A stretch of DNA of 64,000 bases, from NCBI GenBank assembly GCA_949299115.1, contig CASFZH010000001.1, forward strand, positions 1 through 64,000, written 5' to 3'. This document shows positions 1 to 6,330 of this stretch, piece after piece (position 1 is the first letter of the stretch; each line of letters begins with the position of its first letter). A program made the position numbers and the translations under genes. The stretch comes from an uncultured Helicobacter sp. (GTDB lineage: Bacteria; Campylobacterota; Campylobacteria; Campylobacterales; Helicobacteraceae). The notes beneath the pieces were generated by a model. The model was not told the DNA's origin, searched no databases, and saw nothing but the letters and a program-made list of their open reading frames with translations.

Positions 1-99
1 ATTTTTCATTTTTGTAGTATTTTGGATAAGTCCTAGCATATCACTCACGATATGTTGTGGGGTAAAAACCTGCCCCAGATTTGCTACGTCAAGATTCAT
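1..99 (-). CDS. N-terminus of an adenine-specific DNA methylase (partial)
   Basis: Thirty-three codons run off the left edge. The protein begins MNLDVANLGQVFTP followed by QHIVSDMLGLI. GQVFTPxxIVxxML is the usual opening of N6-adenine methylases of the Eco57I/type IIG and HsdM kind, just before the SAM-binding motif. An in-frame TAA lies about ten codons upstream, so the ATG at 97-99 is a sound start. It is divergent from flgE2. Whether the gene also encodes a nuclease (type IIG) cannot be seen here. Confidence 0.6.
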   Translation of the reverse strand, partial: MNLDVANLGQVFTPQHIVSDMLGLIQNTTKMKN

Positions 100-130
100 A
101 GAAATACTTTCTGTAAATTGTGAATGGCAT

Positions 131-146
131 TATTTCAAGCTTGAAA
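131..146. repeat. 16-nt palindromic motif, copy 1
   Basis: TATTTCAAGCTTGAAA, whose last 15 bases plus the next T form a perfect palindrome. It lies in the divergent spacer between the methylase start and flgE2. The identical 16-mer recurs at 49457-49472, overlapping the aspA ribosome-binding site. It could be an operator; no factor is known to me. Confidence 0.4.
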
Positions 147-370
147 TGTACCCTTGCTTTCTCAAAAAATACTAACTATTCTATATATTTTATATAGTTT
201 GATTTTACATAATTTGGAATACTACCAACAATATAATCAGCTTGAGATTTTCATGCCACGATTCTTATTTATATTTGTAGTAAAACCTTGTATTTCTAGT
301 TTAAAACTATGACATTGTAGCAAATTTATTCAAAATTATTGGAGATTACAATACGATTATATTAGAGTTT

Positions 371-386
371 TGGCACGCAATTTGCT
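371..386 (+). promoter_or_regulatory. Sigma-54 (RpoN) promoter of flgE2
   Basis: TGGCAC, five bases, then TTGCT: a match to the -24/-12 consensus TGGCAC-N5-TTGCW. It lies about 50 bases upstream of the flgE2 start. In Helicobacter and Campylobacter the middle flagellar genes (hook, minor flagellin) depend on RpoN with FlgR/FlgS, so site and gene agree. Confidence 0.85.
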
Positions 387-434
387 GATATATTTTCAGA
401 AAAACTTTGGATAAATATATGCAGGAGGCATTTC

Positions 435-2237
435 ATGAATGATACGATGTTAAATGCTGTAAGTGGTATAAAGACACATCAATTTGGGCTTGATAGCATT
501 TCTAACAACATTGCCAACGTAAACACTGTAGGTTACAAGGCAAACGACCCAGAATTTAAAACACTTTTTTCTCGTAGTATGGATTCCATGAATGCTTCTA
601 CCGTAACAAATAATGATTTTAGCTATGGAGTAACAGGAGCAAGTAACAACGTTATCACAAAAATGGGGAATCTTAAGAAATCTGATAGTGAAACAAGTGT
701 AGCTTATACGGGAAAAGGTTGGTTTGTTGTTGGTAAAAATAAAGAGGGGCAATTTGAAATTAGCGAAGATAATTTTAATGTAAGCGATGAAAATTATTTT
801 ACAAAAAATGGGGATTTTACCATAGATTCTGAAGGATATTTGGTAAATTCTGAAGGGTATTATTTATATGGAGTGAATCTTGGAAAAATAAAAGATAATA
901 GCTTCAAAGCTTCTCAAGATCCAGAGCAAGATTATAAAGAATTAGCTAAAGGTGTGATGAAACCAATATCTATTCCACCACAAATTAGCTATCAACCCGT
1001 TGAAACGACTAGAGTTGACTTGAGTGTTAATCTTAATCGTACAGGTGAATTAAAAAATGTAGTAGCTGCTTACACAAGTAAGGGAATTTTTAATGAAGCG
1101 GGCTTTTTTAATCAAGACTTTAATGCTTTGGCTAATCGTGATGGCGATATGATACGTCCAGACACTTTCTCAAAAGCAGATATTGAGGTAACAATGCCTG
1201 ATGGGACAGTGCAGATTGCACACTATGAGTATGGAGACGGAACATCATCACAGGGGAAATTCCATACTATAGGGCAACTGCAATATCTCATTAAAAGAGA
1301 TACAGGTTTAGACTTAGAGCTTAATCGCGGACCAAATGGTGTTATTGACCCAAAAGGTGTGCTTGTTTTGAAAAATAATACGAATACTCCCGTTAAAGTT
1401 AAAGTAAGTGGGAATTTTTTTGAGCGACTACACATTACAGGTGAGATGGAAAATATGGGTCCAAAAGATTATATAGCGGGAACTAATTTGGCAGTGCCAA
1501 GTTTTACTAATACTACCGAAATCTTTGATACAAGTGGTAAAAAATATGCACTTCATAATGAATATTATCTTGTGAATTCGGGAGATTTAGAAGGAAGTCA
1601 GCAAACCCCAGAAACATGGAATGTTCGGAGTTATATCCATGAGTTTTCCGGCGAACGTATGCTTGTAAGCAGTGAAATCAAAGAAGGTAAAATATTTTTT
1701 GATAGAGATGGTAAGGCGAGTGCTGATGATATAGATGTCCCATTTTTAGGACAAAAGAATGTGAAGCTTACGCTTTCAAGAAGCACAAATCATGCTTATA
1801 CAGAATCAGGAGTTAATAATACTGAACAAGATGGTAAAAATCGTGGTGAGAAATCTAATATTCGAATTAATAATGATGGCATTATTTCTGTAACTTTTAC
1901 AAATGGACAAACTGAAGCCATAGGACGTGTTGGTTTAGCGATGTTTGCAAATGATCAAGGCTTAAAGAAAGTTGGAGGTAATCTTTTTGCACTCAATCCA
2001 TCGACAGTAAATGGAGAAACCACACAATTAAGTGGGAATCCGAAGCTTGTATGGGACGAATCTTCTAATTTGAAACAAGGTAAAATATTGCAGGGCTATG
2101 TTGAAACAAGTAATGTTGATGTAGCCGATGCTCTAACAAACCTTATTTTAATGCAAAGAGGCTACTCTATGAATGCTAAGGCTTTTACAACTTCGGATGA
2201 TTTAATTAAAGAAGCAATAGCACTAAAACGTGCATAA
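435..2237 (+). CDS. flgE2: Flagellar hook protein FlgE homologue (HP0908-type)
   Basis: 600 residues, close to the roughly 605 of H. pylori HP0908 (FlgE2) and shorter than the main hook protein of about 718. The N-terminus carries the rod/hook family motif (NNIANVNTVGYK, residues about 24-35). The C-terminus carries the matching conserved helix (YVETSNVDVADALTNL then LMQRGYSMNAKAF), so both coiled ends needed for axial assembly are intact. It would be exported by the flagellar type III apparatus. An AGGAGG ribosome-binding site stands 7 bases before the ATG. The sigma-54 promoter at 371 indicates middle-class flagellar expression. It stands alone here, without the fliK-flgD neighbours of H. 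pylori. The exact role of this second FlgE homologue is unsettled; it could be a hook-associated or cap-like variant. Confidence 0.9.
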   Translation: MNDTMLNAVSGIKTHQFGLDSISNNIANVNTVGYKANDPEFKTLFSRSMDSMNASTVTNNDFSYGVTGASNNVITKMGNLKKSDSETSVAYTGKGWFVVGKNKEGQFEISEDNFNVSDENYFTKNGDFTIDSEGYLVNSEGYYLYGVNLGKIKDNSFKASQDPEQDYKELAKGVMKPISIPPQISYQPVETTRVDLSVNLNRTGELKNVVAAYTSKGIFNEAGFFNQDFNALANRDGDMIRPDTFSKADIEVTMPDGTVQIAHYEYGDGTSSQGKFHTIGQLQYLIKRDTGLDLELNRGPNGVIDPKGVLVLKNNTNTPVKVKVSGNFFERLHITGEMENMGPKDYIAGTNLAVPSFTNTTEIFDTSGKKYALHNEYYLVNSGDLEGSQQTPETWNVRSYIHEFSGERMLVSSEIKEGKIFFDRDGKASADDIDVPFLGQKNVKLTLSRSTNHAYTESGVNNTEQDGKNRGEKSNIRINNDGIISVTFTNGQTEAIGRVGLAMFANDQGLKKVGGNLFALNPSTVNGETTQLSGNPKLVWDESSNLKQGKILQGYVETSNVDVADALTNLILMQRGYSMNAKAFTTSDDLIKEAIALKRA

Positions 2238-2241
2238 TAAT

Positions 2242-2286
2242 ACTATCATATTGATATTTATAATAATATGATAGTCTTTTATTATT
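2242..2286 (+). terminator. Rho-independent terminator of flgE2
   Basis: An 11-bp perfect stem (ACTATCATATT at 2242-2252 with AATATGATAGT at 2265-2275) is followed by CTTTTATT. It starts 4 bases after the flgE2 stop. Confidence 0.75.
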
Positions 2287-2379
2287 ATAAAGAGCTAGAA
2301 TCTACTATAGTGTAAGATATGCTTTCTATCGAAGAAAGTTGTTTGTATTTCTCGATAAGTTAGTAGAATAATGTTGTGA

Positions 2380-2874
2380 CTATTTGCCACTTAAGCTTTT
2401 GATGTATTGATCTGCTAGGTATAATCCATTACTTTGTTCACCAATGAGCTTAATTTTATCAACAATTCCTCTAAATAAAGCCTCTTCTTCATGTTGTTCG
2501 GCAACATACCACTGTAAAAAATTGAATGTTGAATAATCTTTTTGTTCAAGCATAAAACTTACTAATTCGTTAATTGACTGTGTAATAGATATTTCATGTT
2601 GATATGTTTTTTCAAATACATCAAGTAGACTTTTAAAGTTAGATTCTGGTTTTTCAATGCTTTGTAGCTCTACCGTGGAATCTGTTTCATTCAAATAGGT
2701 AATAAGCTTTTTAGCATGATCGCTTTCTTGTCCGGCATGTTCAAATAAGAATTTACCGGCACCATCGAATCTATTGTTGAAACACCATGAACTCATGCTA
2801 AGATATAAATTTGATGCAAACATTTCTTTTGCAACTTGGTCATTAAGCCTTTTAATAACATCTTTTGATAACAT
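2380..2874 (-). CDS. pfr: Non-haem ferritin
   Basis: 164 residues, about the length of Helicobacter Pfr. It forms the 24-subunit cytoplasmic iron store, oxidising Fe(II) at a ferroxidase centre. The expected ligands are all present: E17, E50, H53, E94 and E130, with Q127 beside them. The ribosome-binding site AAGGAG is 6 bases before the ATG. A perfect inverted repeat at 2920-2946 sits in the promoter region, which fits iron control (H. pylori pfr is repressed by iron-free Fur). It is monocistronic and convergent with flgE2. Confidence 0.93.
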   Translation of the reverse strand: MLSKDVIKRLNDQVAKEMFASNLYLSMSSWCFNNRFDGAGKFLFEHAGQESDHAKKLITYLNETDSTVELQSIEKPESNFKSLLDVFEKTYQHEISITQSINELVSFMLEQKDYSTFNFLQWYVAEQHEEEALFRGIVDKIKLIGEQSNGLYLADQYIKSLSGK

Positions 2875-2919
2875 AATAAACTCCTTGAATAATTGTTGTG
2901 TTAATTTTTGGAATTAACT

Positions 2920-2946
2920 TTATCATTATAATTAATAAAATGATAA
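2920..2946 (-). promoter_or_regulatory. Candidate apo-Fur operator of the ferritin gene
   Basis: TTATCATT, eleven bases, then AATGATAA: an 8-bp perfect inverted repeat 46 bases upstream of the ferritin start. It contains AAATGA, reported for apo-Fur sites at H. pylori pfr. The similarity is by eye; binding is inferred. Confidence 0.5.
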
Positions 2947-3035
2947 TTGTCAAGATAAAATTATATAAATTATTAAAAATTAATATAAATGATAAACTAT
3001 ACGCTTAACCGTTTATTGGTCTGCTACATTCTCTC

Positions 3036-3731
3036 ATGTTTAACATGCACGGCGAAACATGTTATATTTATGTAGATATTGCTACACAAGATATAAGCTT
3101 AAGTAAGCCTAGCGATATTGGTGTAAAATGGCGTAAAGTCTTGATTAGTAGTAGCATAGATAATAATAATGTAGCTCCTAGTAGAGATTCTTTAACAAAA
3201 GTATGGTTTGTTGAGGACGGCTATGAGATAGGACAAGGTAAATTAGATTTAAGCAATAGAATGGATAACTATCAATTAGGCTATTTTCTAGTAAATAACA
3301 ACAATTTAGATACTATCTATAATTTTGCAGATTATCCAAGAATAGAATACATGTTTAAGGCTTTAAACCTTGTAGCATTTGAGAATTTCTCTGTATTCCA
3401 AAAGATAGATGATTATACATTCAAGATTAGAGGCGATATGCGAGGCTATTTCATGCGAATATTTAGGAATGAAAGAGAGGATATAGACAATACACGAATA
3501 TTCTATGAGTTACAAAATCCTGCTTTACCAAATATAACAGGTAGGTCTATCATAGAATATTCAAGAAATAGTGGATATGGTGGCTGGGCTGTTTCTTTAA
3601 TGCCAAAAGGCAGCGAAGGACAAAATGCAGATAATCTCTTTTCTGCTAAAAATTCAAGTCCAATTTATACAGATTCTCATAACGATGTAACGCCTTATAA
3701 TTTTAATGTGAATTTACTTGTTAAGGTGTGA
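3036..3731 (+). CDS. Probable phage tail-fibre-like fragment
   Basis: 231 residues, no signal peptide and no membrane segment. The C-terminus ends VTPYNFNVNLLVKV, which resembles the terminal segment of many phage tail-fibre proteins (xxPYNxxVNxxVRV). The body is rich in Asn, Asp and Tyr with an RxxxRIFRNERED stretch. The frame is open upstream to about 3009 without a good start. The nominal ATG lies inside an inverted repeat (CATGTTT at 3035, AAACATG at 3055), so this may be a truncated C-terminal part. It lies beside an SSB and broken micro-genes, suggesting a decayed prophage or other mobile element. The identification rests on the C-terminal pattern only; it could be an unrelated surface protein. 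Confidence 0.45.
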   Translation: MFNMHGETCYIYVDIATQDISLSKPSDIGVKWRKVLISSSIDNNNVAPSRDSLTKVWFVEDGYEIGQGKLDLSNRMDNYQLGYFLVNNNNLDTIYNFADYPRIEYMFKALNLVAFENFSVFQKIDDYTFKIRGDMRGYFMRIFRNEREDIDNTRIFYELQNPALPNITGRSIIEYSRNSGYGGWAVSLMPKGSEGQNADNLFSAKNSSPIYTDSHNDVTPYNFNVNLLVKV

Positions 3732-3892
3732 TTGTAGTTTTATAAGATATGCAATGATTGAAAAAAGGTTATAATAAACCTCAATTTTATAGAATCTATA
3801 AAGAAATATCAAATTTGATTATGTATTTAAGAAAGAAAGCTATATGACCTCCTTTCCTATCTCTAGCAAATAGAAAAGTACATCAATTATTT

Positions 3893-3958
3893 TTAATACA
3901 TTCTGTTAAAAAGTAGTATAATTAACAAAATTATTGTTATAATTAACTTATAGTTCAT
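3893..3958 (-). CDS. 21-residue hydrophobic peptide (type I toxin candidate)
   Basis: MNYKLIITIILLIILLFNRM plus a final Tyr: a single hydrophobic helix with a basic residue at each end. The ribosome-binding site is very strong (GAAAGGAGG, then TTTAT, then ATG). Size and pattern resemble Ibs-type and other tiny membrane toxins of type I toxin-antitoxin pairs. The opposite strand carries two TATAAT boxes (3917, 3938) and a strong terminator (4004-4040). An RNA from there would be antisense to the start codon and Shine-Dalgarno. The 15-nt initiation region AAGGAGGTTTATATG is identical to that of the mini membrane protein at 5111-5251. It could instead be a leader peptide or a minor phage membrane protein. 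Confidence 0.4.
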   Translation of the reverse strand: MNYKLIITIILLIILLFNRMY

Positions 3959-4040
3959 ATAAACCTCCTTTCAAGCCTTACCGCTAGAAAGCAAGGTAAA
4001 TTTGCCCGATTAGGTTTGCCGACTTAATCGGGCTTTTTTA
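3930..4040 (+). ncRNA. Candidate antisense RNA to the 21-residue peptide
   Basis: On the plus strand there are TATAAT hexamers at 3917-3922 and 3938-3943, then a small hairpin (TTACC at 3979 pairing with GGTAA at 3995), then a rho-independent terminator. The predicted RNA of about 90-110 bases would cover the ribosome-binding site and start codon of the minus-strand peptide. The order matches AapA/IsoA and Ibs/Sib pairs. The 5' end is inferred; alternatively the terminator only closes the upstream plus-strand gene. Confidence 0.35.
4004..4040 (+). terminator. Strong rho-independent terminator
   Basis: Stem GCCCGATTA (4004-4012) with TAATCGGGC (4025-4033), 12-base loop, followed by TTTTTTATT. 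The U-run is on the plus strand only, so it does not terminate the minus-strand micro-genes. Confidence 0.8.
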
Positions 4041-4054
4041 TTGTATCAAAAATA

Positions 4055-4234
4055 TTAATTTTTATTTCTGTTTCTGTTGTAATTATTAATCCTTTTTTTA
4101 AGTTTTCTTTCTCTTTTTTCTTGTGCTTTTTGTAATGCTAGTTCTTTTTCTTGTTGTGTTTGCGTATCTTTTGGAATATCTAATAAGCAAGTAGCAAGAA
4201 TGCTTCTACAAAATATCTCTTGTTGTTTTGTCAT
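4055..4234 (-). CDS. Small Lys/Gln-rich helical protein
   Basis: 59 residues starting MTKQQEIFCRSILATCLL. The second half is an uninterrupted charged helix (QQEKELALQKAQEKRERKLK) likely to be a short coiled coil. It follows the 65-residue gene by 21 bases, so both belong to the minus-strand micro-gene run behind the SSB. No family recognised. No clear ribosome-binding site beyond an A-rich stretch. Confidence 0.45.
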   Translation of the reverse strand: MTKQQEIFCRSILATCLLDIPKDTQTQQEKELALQKAQEKRERKLKKRINNYNRNRNKN

Positions 4235-4255
4235 TGTTTTTTCTTATAAGCTTGT

Positions 4256-4453
4256 TTAAAATAAAAATCTTTCTTTGTTTTTAGATTCTAATTGTTTTTT
4301 CACTCTCTCTAGCTCTTGTAAAAGCTTGTCATATTTCTTTTTCTCTATAATGATAAATTCTCTTTTTTGAGTTTTAAAATCTACTATTTTTTTGACACGA
4401 TGTAGTGATATATAGTTATAATGATATTGGTTATATTCTACTTGTAATTCCAT
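4256..4453 (-). CDS. Small protein with C-terminal coiled coil
   Basis: 65 residues. The N-terminal half is Tyr-rich (residues 6-16) and the second half (KKYDKLLQELERVKKQLESK) is a short heptad helix. It begins 14 bases after the SSB stop, with a GAG-containing leader, so it is probably co-transcribed with it. No known family. Its position suggests a mobile-element accessory protein. Confidence 0.5.
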   Translation of the reverse strand: MELQVEYNQYHYNYISLHRVKKIVDFKTQKREFIIIEKKKYDKLLQELERVKKQLESKNKERFLF

Positions 4454-4467
4454 TTAAACATCTCAAC

Positions 4468-5118
4468 CTAAAAATTAATATCTTGTAAATCATAAGTCAT
4501 AGCGTTGTGATAAGCTTGTTGTAGTTTGGCATTATGCTGTATTTGCTGTTTTTCTTGCTTTTCTTGTTGAAATTCCTCATGCAATGCTTGTGTTTGCATA
4601 GCGATATTTTGTTGTATCATATCTTGCTGATAATATGGGTTAGCAGAATAAGCTTGTGAATGTGAAGCAGTTTGATTCTGTAATACATTATTATTTGGAG
4701 CTTGTGGAATATTCTGTTTTATGTTGTTTTGTTGTGTTTTTCTATTAACAAACTCTAAATTTTGATTCTGTAATACATTGTTTTGATTGTGTGTGTCTTT
4801 ATTGTTAAAAAACTCTAATTTCTCAACAATTACGCTGTGTTTATGAATCGTATCGCCTCTTTTATTCTTAAAACTATCAAAATATAATCGCCCATCAATC
4901 ATAACACGAGAGCCTTTGTGTAAAAACTGACTTGCAATTTCTGCATTTTTACCAAAGGTTTTACACTCAATGTAACACACTTCATTTTCTATATTGCCAT
5001 TACCATTTTTAAATTTTCTACTTATTGCTAAATCAAAATTCGCACATGCTAAACCTGTGTTTAAATAATGAATTTCTACATCTTTTGTTAAATTCCCTGT
5101 TGCTATGAATTTATTCAT
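4468..5118 (-). CDS. ssb: Single-stranded DNA-binding protein (mobile-element type)
   Basis: 216 residues. The first 105 or so form an SSB OB fold (MNKFIATGNLTKDVEIHYL, then CYIECKTFGKNAEIASQFL, then KGSRVMIDGRLYFDS). A Gln/Asn-rich linker with two copies of NNVLQNQ follows. The last residues, DLQDINF, are a degenerate form of the acidic DDDIPF tail that recruits replication partners. It binds single-stranded DNA. The setting among tiny membrane proteins and a tail-like fragment points to a phage or plasmid copy rather than the housekeeping gene. Its ATG overlaps the end of the upstream 46-residue gene by 8 bases (ATGAATAA), indicating translational coupling. Confidence 0.8.
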   Translation of the reverse strand: MNKFIATGNLTKDVEIHYLNTGLACANFDLAISRKFKNGNGNIENEVCYIECKTFGKNAEIASQFLHKGSRVMIDGRLYFDSFKNKRGDTIHKHSVIVEKLEFFNNKDTHNQNNVLQNQNLEFVNRKTQQNNIKQNIPQAPNNNVLQNQTASHSQAYSANPYYQQDMIQQNIAMQTQALHEEFQQEKQEKQQIQHNAKLQQAYHNAMTYDLQDINF

Positions 5119-5251
5119 GATTTTTTACCTCATTCTTTTTCTGTCTTTTATATTGTTTGCCTCTATACCCTGCATAATAAGCAAAACCAATTGGAATAAC
5201 TCCACAACCAACAATAAACATTATCACTGCAAATATTTGATTAAATTCCAT
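5111..5251 (-). CDS. 46-residue membrane protein, paralogue A
   Basis: A short polar start (MEFNQ), one transmembrane helix (IFAVIMFIVGCGVIPIGFAY) and a strongly basic tail (YRGKQYKRQKKNE). The ribosome-binding site AAGGAGG is 5 bases before the ATG. It overlaps the ssb start. The same plan, with the shared pattern IPxxFxYYAxY, is seen in the next gene upstream, so the two arose by tandem duplication. Small phage coat or minor capsid proteins look like this, but no homology can be claimed. Confidence 0.6.
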   Translation of the reverse strand: MEFNQIFAVIMFIVGCGVIPIGFAYYAGYRGKQYKRQKKNEVKNHE

Positions 5252-5281
5252 ATAAACCTCCTTAATCTCTTAAGTTTTCTA

Positions 5282-5401
5282 TTATGTCTTTTTCCTTTTT
5301 CTGTCTTGTTTCTTAACCTTATATAAAGCGTAATAACTAAATGCCACTGGAATTAATCCCGCAATAGCAAAAAAAACTAATGCTAAAATCTGATTATTCA
5401 T
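5282..5401 (-). CDS. 39-residue membrane protein, paralogue B
   Basis: MNNQ, then a transmembrane helix (ILALVFFAIAGLIPVAFSYY), then a basic tail (KVKKQDRKRKKT). The ribosome-binding site AAAAGGAGA is well placed. It is a paralogue of the 46-residue protein immediately downstream (common IPxxFxYYAxY). It lies 30 bases upstream of that gene, on the same strand. Confidence 0.6.
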   Translation of the reverse strand: MNNQILALVFFAIAGLIPVAFSYYALYKVKKQDRKRKKT

Positions 5402-5431
5402 TATTAATCTCCTTTTATTCTTTCTGCAAAA

Positions 5432-5614
5432 TCAAAAAATAGTATTAAGATAAATATTAAAATATAACATCAATACATATCCCATAATCGTATATTCATT
5501 GTCATGTGTAAAAGCTTATCCAACTAAACCTAAAAAAGCTACAAATAAAGCTGTTATGATATTTTTTATTAAATCCACAATCGGCTTATAATATTCTCTA
5601 TCTTTGTTATCCAT
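5432..5614 (-). pseudogene. Small membrane protein broken by a stop codon
   Basis: MDNKDREYYKPIVDLIKNII, a hydrophobic helix (TALFVAFLGLVG), then TAA at 5516. Reading continues in the same frame for 27 more codons (AFTHDNEYTIMGYVLMLYFN and onward) to TGA at 5432. The sense of both halves suggests one gene of about 60 codons with an in-frame nonsense mutation. It starts 1 base after the preceding micro-gene, as in a compact phage-like operon. Confidence 0.5.
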
Positions 5615-5615
5615 A

Positions 5616-5780
5616 TCACTTGTCTCTTTTATCTTTACTTTCTTGCCTCATTTTATCTAAACAATCAATTTTTATATTTACATGCATCATAAACTTTAAT
5701 ATCTGCATCACAAACTAACTCTTTATCATCATTTTTAATAAACCACTTTTTTCACATTTAAAACATTCATTCATACTCAT
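5616..5780 (-). pseudogene. Cys-rich micro-protein with two frameshifts
   Basis: It starts MSMNECFKCEK. A +1 shift at the following A-run restores KWFIKNDDKELVCDADIKVY and DACKYK; a second shift at another A-run restores DCLDKMRQESKDKRDK and a stop at 5616. The CxxC near the start plus later Cys residues suggests a zinc-binding mini-protein. Both lesions are at A-runs, so sequencing error is possible. The ribosome-binding site AAAGGA is present. Confidence 0.45.
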
Positions 5781-5814
5781 AAGTTATCCTTTAAGTTACT
5801 TTTCTTTTTAATAT

Positions 5815-5923
5815 TAATCTTTCTTATCTTTTAATTCCTTAACTTGTTTCTGTAAGTCAAATATAAATACCCTTGTATTATCAGCATACCTAATATGCAA
5901 GCCTCAAAAATAAAATCTAACAT
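5815..5923 (-). pseudogene. Small membrane protein with one frameshift
   Basis: MLDFIFEACILGMLIIQG is a membrane helix. As written the frame ends at 5831 (30 residues). A one-base shift after IIQG gives VFIFDLQKQVKELKDKKD and a stop at 5815, a more protein-like basic helix. The ribosome-binding site AAAAGGA is well placed. First readable member of the micro-gene run that ends at the SSB. Confidence 0.4.
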
Positions 5924-5966
5924 ATCTGTCCTTTTTTGTGCTACAATTTTATATCTTTAAAGGATA

Positions 5967-5988
5967 CCCTCTTTTTCAAGAGGGTTTT
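5967..5988 (+). terminator. Weak hairpin with T-run
   Basis: CCCTCTT (5967-5973) pairs with AAGAGGG (5978-5984), 4-base loop, followed by TTTT. A terminator on the plus strand is possible, but no plus-strand gene precedes it. Confidence 0.3.
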
Positions 5989-5992
5989 AGGC

Positions 5993-6097
5993 TTAAAGCC
6001 ACTTCACAATAAATACTACAATTGCAATTATCTTAAGGGAATAATACACAATCTTTAAAATATCTATTGTTAAAGTAAGCTTTAACCTAATCTTTTT
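5993..6097 (-). pseudogene. Hydrophobic micro-ORF without a start
   Basis: Open frame KKIRLKLTLTIDILKIVYYS continuing KIIAIVVFIVKWL to a stop at 5993: a basic N-terminus and one membrane helix, like the other micro-genes. An ATG lies just upstream (ATGACTTAA) but one base out of frame, so the start seems lost to a single-base change. Confidence 0.25.
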
Positions 6098-6330
6098 AAG
6101 TCATTAAAAAACAATTATACAATACTATATATGAAATTATTGAAGCATTAGAGGATATACTGTCTGCTTATTCTTTCCTCATTAAGATTATTGTGATCCA
6201 ATCGTTGATAGAAACTTACTATTATCTTTACTTATAATTCTGTAGGTTATCAATTATTTTTTAAACACTATAAAAACAAAAAGCAGGTGCTGTAGATTCG
6301 AATTATTTATGAGCTTCTAGATTACTTAAT
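6098..6330. other. Island edge, no gene seen
   Basis: 233 bases of AT-rich sequence between the micro-gene run and the 3' end of lysA. I see no ORF, no clear hairpin with T-run and no obvious attachment repeat. Confidence 0.4.

Noticed and set aside
3841-3856. Second Shine-Dalgarno-like GGAAAGGAGGTCATATA on the minus strand
   Set aside because: Followed by ATA TAG and no start codon. It may be a leftover of a duplicated initiation region, but nothing is encoded.
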